A stretch of 64,000 nucleotides of DNA. Origin: Achatina immaculata (Eukaryota > Mollusca > Gastropoda > Stylommatophora > Achatinidae). A program made the translations under genes and the position numbers. The notes beneath the pieces were generated by a model that was not told the origin of the DNA, searched no databases, and was given only the letters and a program-made list of their open reading frames with translations. The stretch is taken from NCBI GenBank assembly GCA_009760885.1, contig CM019710.1:2520633-2584632 (forward strand), given 5' to 3'. Positions 44,301 to 56,300 of this stretch are shown here, one piece after another. Within the stretch, counting starts at the first letter, position 1, and every line of letters starts with the position of its first letter.

Positions 44301-47300
44301 ATCCAGCAGACCTGCTTCTCCTTCACGACAATGCATGCCCTCACACAACACGGTAAGCAGTCACCAAATTGGGTTGGACTGTACTACTCCATCCACCCTA
44401 TAGTCCTGATTTGGCAGCCTCTGGTTTCTGTCTGTTTGGTCCACTTAAAGATGCACTCCAAGTGGTAAGATTTGAAGATGACGAAGGAGTGATTCATGCA
44501 GTGAAGAAATGGCTACATTTATTCATTTGCATGTCCCTTGTGGAACTTTGCCTCCCAAACAGCACTCCTGTAGGCTTCTCAGTTGTGAGCAAGATGGCCT
44601 GCTGCTGCTGCGTCCATTTGCAGATCGTCAACGATTTCTTGCAGCCATCTTCGTTTTGGTCTTCCTCTTTTTCTTTTTCCCATTATGTATCCTTCCAATA
44701 TGGTCTTCTCTAAATTATCATGACGTTTAATGTGTCTGTTTAATCCTCTTTACTAGCCAGCCTTCTTCAATATTAAGCTCTTGTAGTATAGATATATTTG
44801 TTCTTTTTTGTGTCCACGATATTTGGAGAACTCTTCTGTAGCATTTACATTCAAAGGCATTTATGTGTTTCTCAGCTGTTTTGTTAAGTGTCCACGTCTC
44901 ACAGGTATATGTTGCGATGGGAAAGATGCATGACCTTAAAAATCTTATTTTTGTACTTCTGTCTGCTTCTCTCCACAGATTATTTATTTGTTTTACTTTC
45001 TGAAAAGCAATAGATATCCTCCTTTTAATTTCCCTCATTGTATCTCCATTATTAGTTAGCAGTGATCCAAGATATTCAAAATCAGTATACAAGTTAAATA
45101 CAGTCAATGGAGTGGCATCATCCGCAGTCACCATGAAGAAAGAAATTCAAGACAACTCCTTCAGCTGGAAAGGGCATGATCACTGTCTTTTGGGAGATTG
45201 AAGGTGTAATTCTTGTGAATGCTATGCCAAGAGGAGAGACAATCACTTCACAAGCTTACATTAACTCTTTCTGTGCCAGAGGAAGAAACACGGACGTTCA
45301 GCTGGGTGCCGAGATAAAAGCGCGGGTCCTGATCTGTATAGGCGGTGTAGTTGTAAAATAGAATGGAAAACAGTATTTCCATGTACTTCCGTGTACTTCC
45401 GTGTACTTATTATGTTTCAAAGTATAACTAAATGTGAAAATTTCATAAATGCAGAGTTTTTTTAGGAAAACAGAAGTAATGTGATGTTTTTAGACAATGA
45501 CTGTGCCCAGCTCACCATCGGCTAGGTCTAGATATGCACCACTTACCATCTGAGATGTCTAGATCTACTTGTCGATCTCGTATTGTGATTCTATGTTGCA
45601 TTCTCGCTAAATTAATGTCTGAAATAACATCCTAACTACTACTCCCGTCATCTAATATGTCTAGATCTACTTGGGATACATTCAAGAGCAGCGGAGTGGT
45701 CACAAGGCCATGTCCATACCCCTATCTACGTCATAAAAAATTGAAAAATTTCGGTCTTTCTCTTCCTTTTTCTCGCTCGGCATCGCTCGTAACTAGGCAC
45801 TCTTTCGCCATTTTGAAAAGTGTCACCAGAATTGCGGACGAAATATGTACAATCTAAATGTTACACCAGTTGTTTTACTGAAACAAACCAATGATCGCTG
45901 TAGTGACAATTCATGGTAAGCATCGGGAATCCGGAAATGTCGATGCAGTGACCAAAGGTGCTGAAAGAGTTAAGACATTGAAAAAAACTCGATCAGCGTT
46001 TTCACAGAGTTTGACCACTCAAGAATCCAGCAGACCTGCTTCTCCTTCACGACAATGCATGCCCTCACACAACACGGTAAGCAGTCACCAAATTGGGTTG
46101 GACTGTACTACTCCATCCACCCTATAGTCCTGATTTGGCAGCCTCTGGTTTCTGTCTGTTTGGTCCACTTAAAGATGCACTCCAAGTGGTAAGATTTGAA
46201 GATGACGAAGGAGTGATTCATGCAGTGAAGAAATGGCTACATTTATTCATTTGCATGTCCCTTGTGGAACTTTGCCTCCCAAACAGCACTCCTGTAGGCT
46301 TCTCAGTTGTGAGCAAGATGGCCTGCTGCTGCTGCGTCCATTTGCAGATCGTCAACGATTTCTTGCAGCCATCTTCATTTTGGTCTTCCTCTTTTTCTTT
46401 TTCCCATTATGTATCCTTCCAATATGGTCTTCTCTAAATTATCATGACGTTTAATGTGTCTCTGTTTAATCCTCTTTACTAGCCAGCCTTCTTCAATATT
46501 AAGCTCTTGTAGTATAGATATATTTGTTCTTTTTTGTGTCCACGATATTTGGAGAACTCTTCTGTAGCATTTACATTCAAAGGCATTTATGTGTTTCTCA
46601 GCTGTTTTGTTAAGTGTCCACGTCTCACAGGTATATGTTGCGATGGGAAAGATGCATGACCTTAAAAATCTTATTTTTGTACTTCTGTCTGCTTCTCTCC
46701 ACAGATTATTTATTTGTTTTACTTTCTGAAAAGCAATAGATATCCTCCTTTTAATTTCCCTCATTGTATCTCCATTATTAGTTAGCAGTGATCCAAGATA
46801 TTCAAAATCAGTATACAAGTTAAATAAGTAGGGTGACAATATGCAAGACATTGTTAAGAGAGGCTGAATTAGTAGGTATAAAGTCCCATGATGAGATTGA
46901 AAAACTCGCCAAAAACAGGACAAATTGGTGAACTACAATACAAGCCCTATGTGACGTTTAACGGCACAGGAAGGATATAAGATGTAAATATTGCTTTGTT
47001 TTATTTATTTGTGATAATGATAAATACAACAGTGGAAATATTGCTCTGTTTACTTCTTACATAGATAAATACAGCAATGGAGTTTTTTGGTTTTTTTTAA
47101 AATTTCTGAGAAATAAATACAGCAAAGTAAATATTTGTTTATTTCTGACTTAAATATCACTAGATATAGTATGCTTTAGGCTACAGACAATAACTAAGTT
47201 TTATCTTGACCTAATGTTAACAATTTGTTGCATGTGAGATATAATCACCAACATTTGTCTCCTATTTATCTTGCAAAGGTTGGGTTACTTTGAAAGAAAT

Positions 47301-50300
47301 CATTCCTTTTACAACAATTCTCAGTTGACCAGTGAATTCATAAGACACTACAGTGGTCAGGTGAGTCTGACTTTTTTTTTTTTTTTCATTTTACATCAGT
47401 GAAGTTTTCTTTATTATTTCAATCTGTAAACATTCAGTTTCTTATGTTGGAACAACAATATACACTCTGTTGCTACTTAATAGATATGTTCTCTCTTCAT
47501 AGCTGTCATTTATTTGATAGATATGTTCTCTCTTCATAGCTGTCAAACAAACACATGTTGTCTGTTGTTCTCTCTTCACAGCTGTCAAACAAACACATGT
47601 TGTCTGTTGTTCTCTCTTCAGTCAAACAAACACATGTCTGTTGTTCTCTCTTCACAGCTGTCAAACACATGTTGTCTGTTGTTCTCTCTTCACAGCTGTC
47701 AAACAAACACATGTTGTCTGTTGTTCTCTCTTCACAGCTGTCAAACAGACACATGTTGTCTGTTGTTCTCTCTTCACAGCTGTCAAACAGACACATGTTG
47801 TCTGTTGTTTTCTCTTCACAGCTGTCAAACAAACACATGTTGTCTGTTGTTCTCTCTTCACTGCTGCCAAACAAACACATGGTGTCTGTTTTTCTCTCTT
47901 CACAGCTGCCAAACAAACACATGTTGTCTGTTGTTCTCTCTTCACAGCTGTCAAACAAACACATGGTGTCTGTTGTTCTCTCTTCACAGCTGTCAAACAA
48001 ACACATGTTGTCTGTTGTTCTCTCTTCACATCTGCCAAACAAACACATGTTGTCTGTTGTTCTCTCTTCACAGCTGTCAAACAAACACATGTTGTCTGTT
48101 GTTCTCTCTTCACAGCTGTCAAACAGACGCATGTTGTCTGTTGTTCTCTCTTCACAGCTGTCAAACAGACGCATGTTGTCTGTTGTTTTCTCTTCACAGC
48201 TGTCAAACAAACGCATGTTGTCTGTTGTTCTCTCTTCACAGCTGTCAAACAAACGCATGTTGTCTGTTGTTCTCTCTTCACAGCTGTCAAACAAACGCAT
48301 GTTGTCTGTTGTTCTCTCTTCACAGCTGTCAAACAAACGCATGTTGTCTGTTGTTCTCTCTTCACAGCTGTCAAACAAACGCATGTTGTCTGTTGTTCTC
48401 TCTTCACAGCTGTCAGACGAACACATGTTGTCTGTTGTTCTCTCTTGACAGCTGTCAGACGAACACATGTTGTCTGTTGTTCTCTCTTCACAGCTGTCAG
48501 ACAAACACATGTTGTCTGTTGTTCTCTCTTCACAGCTGTCAGACAAACACATGTTGTCTGTTGTTATCTCTTCACAGCTGTCAAACAAACACATGTTGTC
48601 TGTTGTTCTCTCTTCACAGCTGTCTAGCACATGATGTTTATGTTTTCCCAGTTACTGAAGTTATTCTGTTTCTTATTTCCCAGCTACAGCCCTGCCATTA
48701 TATGAGCAAATAAATGATACTCTTTCTCCAGTGCTAGCCTTTCTTGCATGACAAGATTTCTAACATGAAAAACATACTTAACAGTTATAATCAAACATGG
48801 TTCCTGAAGATGGAAGTGGAGTTTTACAGTGCCATGATGAGAGAGTTGATGAAAGCAAGTTCTGGTGTCATTGTCTACTAACTAATAATGGAGATACAAT
48901 GAGGGAAATTAAAAGGAGGACATCGATTGCTCTTCAGAAAGTAAAACAACTAAAGAATGTGTGGAGAGGAGCAGACAGAAGTACAAAAATAAGATTTTTA
49001 AGGTCATGCATCTTTCCCATCGCAACATATGCCTGTGAGACGTGGACACTTAACAAAACAGCTGAGAAACACATAAATGCCTTGAATGTAAATGCTACAG
49101 AAGAGTTCTCCAAATATCGTGGACACAAAAAAGAACAAATATATCTATACTACAAGAGCTTAATATTGAGGAAGGCTGGCTAGTAAAGAGGATTAAACAG
49201 AGAAAACTTAAATATTTTGGACACATTAAATGTCATGATAATTTAGAGAAGACCATATTGGAAGGATACATAATGGGAAAAAGAAAAAGAGGAAGACCAA
49301 AACGAAGATGGCTGCAAGACATTGACGATCTGCAAATGGACGCAGCAGCAGCAGGCCATCTTGCTTATAACCGAGAGGTCTACAGGAGTGCTGTTTTGGA
49401 GGCAAAGTTCCGCAAGGGACATGCAAATGAATGAATGGTGTCATTGTTATGTTTAGACATGGGAGAGTTGATGAAAGCAAGTTCTGGTGTCATTGTGTCT
49501 ATCTCTACTTAGAATGCGAGAGTTGATGAAAGCGGGGATGAGATTAGGATCAGAAGAGTGGAGACAGTATATATTGATATGAGTGATAAGATCAGAAGAG
49601 TGGAAACAGTATATATTGATATGAGTGATAAGATACAGAAGAGTGGAGACAACATATAATGATGTGAGTGATAAGATCAGAAGAGTGGATACAGCATATA
49701 TTAATGTGAGTAATAAGATCAGAAAAGTGGAGACAGTATATATTGATGTGAGTGATAAGATCAGAAGAGTGGAGACAGCATATGTTGATGTGAATGATAA
49801 GATCAGAAGAGTGGAGACAGCATATATTGATGTGATTGATAAGATCAGAAGAGTGGAGACAACATATATTGATGTGAGTGATAAGATCAGAAGAGTGGAG
49901 ACAGCATATATTGATGTGAGTGATAAGATCAGAAGAGTGGAGACAGCATATATTTTTTGATATGAGTGATAAGATCAGAAGAGTGGAGACAGCATATGTT
50001 GATGTGACTGTGAAAGATTATCCAAGTAGGCTCTGTGTTTAGACAGAAACGATCAAATAGGGGAAATAAATCGGGATTTAACATTACACTGCAACTGCAA
50101 ATGTACTTCTGAACAAAGTGATGTACAGAGTTTTATTCAATCTCTCAGATACAAGATTCTTGGCAGTTACAATAGATGTTGTTGGACAGATATGGCATTC
50201 ACCAACATCTGACATTCATCTTCCTTCAACACCATTTACAAGGGTCATACTGAAGGTCATGAGCAAAATTTTTTTTTAATCAGAATTTTTATAGAGAAAA

Positions 50301-53300
50301 TATAAATGTATCAACTTCACCTGCATCCTTTTCACTTCATGTAGAGGTCATGTGACCACGCAGAGCATAAACAGAATGGTGGTTGCTGAAGTTTTATTTT
50401 GTCAACGTGCTGTTATTGAGTTCCTCATTAAAGATGAAATCCCCGCGCTGAAATTCACCAAAAGACTTCAACTTGCTTACGGAGATGTGTGTATGCGTGC
50501 TAGCAGTGTTAGGAGGTGGGTGAAACATTTCAAAGATGGAAACATGAGCATCCAAGATATGCCTCGCAGCGGTCACCCTCAAACTGCCTCCACTGAACAC
50601 AATGTGGAAAAGGTTGATGACATCATTAAAGACCACAGACATGTCACAGTTTCTGAAATCGCTGCAAATCTTGGAATAGGACACAATGCAGTACAGGAAA
50701 TGATTGAAACCTTAGGCTATAGAAAAGTTTGTGCCAGCTGGGTCCCACAGGATAGAATTTTCAGAAAGCAGTGCGTCTGTGTCGTCGGTCAGCTGGAATG
50801 GAATTGTACCAGGAGGGTATTTTCAAACTTGCATAATTATGGGAAAAATGTATGCAGAGAAATGGAGATTATATTGAAAAGTGAAGGATACATTTATATT
50901 TTCTCTGTCTATAAATTCTGATTTTTAAAAGTTTTTGCTCGCTGCTTTCGGTATGACCCGTGTACAATGATTTTATGTAGCTAGTCAATATGTCTTGATT
51001 GCACACTCAAGTTGGCGTTCTCTCACATGTATCTCTAAGTCCTGCAGCATTTGCATGCCGTAGAGGTGTGAAGTATTAGTGCCTTCACATTTCTAGGCCA
51101 CTACAGCATTTAAGGTAGAGATGCCAGCAGCTGTCCTCACTGCCTTTGTTTTCTTAGAGGAACAAGGAGACCCCAGGTGGAGATTTTTTGAGGCTGTGGT
51201 GACCCTGGTTCCAGTCAGTCCGAAAAAAGTCCACCCAAGTGTGAAATCGAACCAGGACCTTCTGATCGGTAGCCGAGCGCTCACATATATGTTCTCTGTT
51301 TATTCACAGGCAATCAAACAGATGTATGTTCTAGTCTTGGGATTGGATGTACTGGGAAACCCGTTTGGCCTGCTACGTGGCCTCTCTGAGGGCATTGAGG
51401 ACCTTTTCTATGAGCCTTACCAGGTTGTTAACAAATAATATTTGTCTCTCTTATTGTTTAAGTCATTTATTTTTCTCTGAGACATACAGACAATTCGGAT
51501 CTCCATTTTATACAATGTTTGTAAAGTCTTTACCCTATTTTGAGCTTTTAATCAAGGTTTCTCTTTAGTTGTAAAGTTAATTACAGTCATTTAGCAGCTT
51601 ACAGCCATGTTATGGGACCTGGCATTTAGCCTTAAGTTAGTTTGACTTGTATGTTAGCAGTTACATAGGGAGATCAGACACTGAGTACAGTTCACTACTA
51701 TAACATGTTACAAGATGAATAAACATGTTTACCATCACTTTAAATTACTTACAGAGTGCATATTATCACAGTATTTGTGTGGAAATTAATCACAGAGTAT
51801 GAATCACAACACATAACATCATACTGTTAATGATCTTTAGCTGATACACACACCCACATATGTACATAAGAGTTGCAGCACTGTATTATAACACACCCAC
51901 GTGCATACATGTGAGGTGCAGCACTGTATTATAACACATCCATGTGCATACGTGTGAGATGCAGCACTGTATTATAACACACCCACGTGCATACAGGTGA
52001 GGTGCAGCACCGTATTATAACACCCATGTGCATACGTGTGAGGTGCAGCACCATATTATAACACACCCACGTACATACAGGTGAGGTGCAGCACCATATT
52101 ATAACACACCCACGTACATACAGGTGAGGTGCAGCACCATATTATAACACACCCACGTACATACAGGTGAGGTGCAGCACCATATTATAACACACCTACG
52201 TGCATACAGGTGAGGTGCAGCACCATATTATAACACACCCATGTGCATACAGGTGAGGTACAGCACCATATTATAACACACCCATGTGCATACAGGTGAG
52301 GTGCAGCACTGTATTATAACACACCCATGTGCATACAGGTGAGGTGCAGCACCATATTATAACACACCCATGTGCATACAGGTGAGGTACAGCACCATAT
52401 TATAACACACCCATGTGCATACAGGTGAGGTGCAGCACTGTATTATAACACACCCACGTACATACATGTGTGGGGCAGCACCGTATTTATAACATACCCA
52501 CATACATACGTTTGAGGGACAGCACTGTATTATAACTGAGATATGTATGATGTAACTTTGTATGGCTAGCAGAAGCATCACCATTGATAAGCTTGGAGGC
52601 CAGGTTTGGCTATTTCTAGAACATTTTCCAATTTTTCCTACATGACCATAGCCATAAAAGTATCAACATGTTATTGCTGATAGTATCTTTGGTATTATTA
52701 CCCGTTTGTTTTTTAGTTTGTGTTATTTTCCTCCTAGCTTAAGATGGGCTGAGTATTTTGAATAGGACATTATTCAGACAGTGTTGACTGTTTTTTATCT
52801 TTTAAGTGTTAACTGTTTTAAGTTATCTTTTAAGGACATTATTCAGGCAATTTTGTCTGTTTTAAGTTATCTTCTAAGAACATTTTTCAGGCAATTTTGT
52901 CTGTTTTAAGTTATCTTTCAAGGACATTGTTCAGGCAGTTTTGACTATTTTAAATTATCTTTCAAGAACTTACTCCAGGCAGTGTTGACTGTTTATCTTT
53001 CCTTGATCATTATTCAGACAGAATCTTTCCTTGATAATTTTGTAACTAAACATTAAATTACATTGTTTCATTGGTTAAGGCACATTTTGTATAAAATCAC
53101 AATGTGTGAAGAAAATGCAGAATTAGATACTTTCCTTTAGTGGAAAGGTTATGAAGTTAGTTTCACAACCCATAAAATCTTCTCACACAAACACTTTTAT
53201 TACAGAACCAGGGGGACTTATTGATAAATGTAAAAACTTCACACATGTTAAGCTTGTGAAATCAGAAAATATTGCCTTCATTTGAAAAATATCTCCCATA

Positions 53301-56300
53301 TAAATTTCACATAATCTGTTCCTCAATACAATGTTAAGGGAGCTATCCAAGGGCCAGAGGAATTTGCTGAAGGTCTTGCACTGGGAGTACGCAGTTTATT
53401 TGGACATGCAGTTGGTAAGCATAAATCTCAAGACATATGATGTTTATGATTAATAAAAAAAAAAAAAAACATCATTCATTTGCATGTCCCTTGCGGAACT
53501 TTGCCTTTCCCTAACAGCACTCCTGTAGGCCGCTCAGTTGTGAGCAAGATGGCCTGCTGCTGATGCATCCATTTGCAGATCCTCAACGATGTCTTGCAGC
53601 CATCTTTGCCTTGGTCTTCCTCTCTTTCTTATTCCCGTTATGTACCCTTCCAAGACGGTCTTCTCTAGATTATCATGGCGTTTAATGTGTCCAAAATATT
53701 TAAGTTTTCTCTGTTTAATCCTCTTTACTAGCCAACCTTCTTCAATATTAAGTTCTTGTAGTATGGATATATTTGTTCTTTTTTGTGTCCATGGTATTTG
53801 AAGAACTCCCCTGTAGCATTCACATTCAAAGGCATTTATGTGTTTCTCAGCTGCTTTGTTAAGTGTCCAAGTCTCACAGGCATATGTTGTATGGGAAAGA
53901 TGCATACCCTTTAAAATCTTATTTTTGTACTTCTGTCTGTTCCTCTCCACAGATTCTTTAGTTGTTTTACTTTCTGAAGAGCGATAGATGTCCACCATTT
54001 AATTTCCCTTATTGTATCTCCATTATTAGTGATCCAAGATATTCAAAACTCTCCACTTCTTCCAGTTTTTCCTCATTGTTACGTATATCAGCTGCCTTGT
54101 TTGTTTTGTCAGTTTTCATCAGTTTAGTTTTCTTCACATTAAGATAGAGGTTTTGCTCTTCGCTGTTCTTACGGACTGAGATAATTAGTTCCTTTCTGTG
54201 TTGTGGACAGTAATACTGTGTCTTCAGCATATCTAATCTCTGGTATTTCATAACCTCCAATTGTTATGGCATTGTAATATTCTTTATCTACATCTTCCAT
54301 AACATTCCTCATTATATTTTCAGTATACAAGTTAAATAAGTAGGGCACATAGATCTCATAAATTTCATATTGAATAGCCAGTAAAATGATATAGCCATGT
54401 AGTGATGGCCATATTTTATCTTCTTTACTGCTCATATGAGGGCAGTCTTGTAGCAGATGTTGGGCTGTTTGTCCACTGTTACAGGTGCACTTATCAGTTG
54501 TGCCTATATTTATTTTGCTGTACGTGTCATATCTCAGTCTGTTGTGGTCTTTGCAGAGTCTGAAGATGTTGACCTGCTCTCTGTCTAATTTGTGATAGAG
54601 GATCATTCCTGAGATATCCTGTCTTTTCCACTTGGATTATATTTGGCTTTGATAAGTATTTTGGCTTCATCATATGATATGTTTAAGTCTAGTTGTAGGT
54701 GTTCTGAATCAAATCAGCCTTGGTGTTGCAGTGGGAGTGCTATCCCTGTACAACAACTTGTTCATAGAGCTGGGCCATGTTGTTGAGTCACTGACGTCTT
54801 TATTTCCTTCTGTTATTTTAGTGACAGAGCATCAGTGGGGAAGACAGCTTTGTTGCCCTCACACCTTCTTCTTCTTCTTCTGTTATTTTAGTGACAGAGC
54901 ATCAGTGGGGAAGACAGCTTTGTTGCCCTCACACCTTCTTCTTCTGTTATTTTAGTGACAGAGCATCAGTGGGGAAGACAGCTTTGTTGCCCTCACACCT
55001 TCTTCTTCTGTTATTTTAGTGACAGAGCATCAGTGGGGAAGACAGCTTTGCTGCCCCCACACCTTTTTTGTTTCACCTTTCAAATATGTTTGAAGAGCCA
55101 AGTGATCACTGGTATGCATGCAGGCAGGAAACTCTCTACTGTAGAGAGTGAAACAACAACACAAATCCTTCAGATCATCAGAGGAAGTACCCCCCCCCCC
55201 TTCAGACAAGTGTTTCGGCCCTATTAAACTACTGACACTCTAAGGGGGGTGGCCCCCTCTGGGCCATGACTCCCAGAGGTCTTGTGAGTTGTTGCTTTTT
55301 TTTTTTTTTTGCCCCGGGATTGAACCCATGATCTTCCAAATTGTCACTGCACTTTGAAGTGTGTCTTTAGTGATTTAGCTACGGAGGACTGGAATTGTTG
55401 TGACAAATGAAATTATTTATTTTCTCAATGCTTGTTTCGCATACTCCATAACCAGCACGAGGCCTTTTCTGCTGTTTCTGAAAGGCTTTTCAATGCCTTG
55501 CCCTTGCTTGTCCCTTTAATGCCCAGTTGCTTACATAGGTCGTATGCTGATGTTACTATGGAATCCTCTCGCTCCACTTCTATGGCTATCACTTGTGCCC
55601 TGACTCCTGCCCCCTGCCTCATTTGCTTGGCCAGATCATTGTACTTCTCACATTTGAATAGATGCTGCTCCTCTATTATTGTTTTGTAGGGAACTGTAAC
55701 CTCGATCATTATTAATTCCTGTTTTTCTGTGGAGTACACTATGATGTCCAGTCGCATTCCTGTGTTCTTGATGGGAGTCAGGTATTCTCTTCTTCCTGGT
55801 AAGTCCGCTACCACATCCCAGTCATTTCCACCATCTAGCAGTGATGGTAAGGGAATGTCCCTGATTTCAATATTTGATGTTGTACCAGCGCCTATGAAGT
55901 ATTTAGATGGGACCTCAACTCTTTTGCTGTTATTTGCTTTATCTGGTAAATTTAAGGTGACATTACCTTTGTTCGCTCTGGGCACTGATGGTTTATTAAT
56001 GAGCAAGAAAAGAATTGATAAAATTCTGGCATTATTATTGTCTGCCAAGCTTTGCAGATACCAAAATAATGAAAGACACTGATTATATTAACTAGTGGCT
56101 ATCTAAATATAACAAGTGATCTTCCAGTGGAATTTTGAAGCTGGAAAGTATCATTAATTTTCAGATTTAGTTACTTGTAAATGTAGATGAGCTCCCACAG
56201 CCTTTATTACTAACATTCTAAACCAAGAATTCCTAACAATTATACTTTCATCATTCTCATCATTATAGTAGGACCATTTTACTGTAACATTTTTTTCAAT

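Larger units (their letters stand above)
43386..46826. repeat. Tandem duplication of about 1.72 kb (mariner half, MITE, LINE C)
   Basis: 43386-45097 and 45098-46826 match at an offset of 1712 bp, becoming 1724 bp after small insertions (for example a second cgtgtacttc). Both contain the 3' mariner half, the MITE and a family-C fragment, so the nested insertions preceded the duplication. Confidence 0.95.

Noticed and set aside
47506..48713. ORFs of 290-399 codons in several frames on both strands
   Set aside because: They are a by-product of a 42-bp tandem repeat, a multiple of three without stops in several frames. No recognisable protein features.
54674..55227. 93- and 90-codon ORFs that could be a VPS13 exon between exons 17 and 18
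   Set aside because: Exon 17 joins exon 18 exactly (VGG codon split g|gt) and the family has no insert there. The ORFs are LINE remains and a 64-bp repeat.
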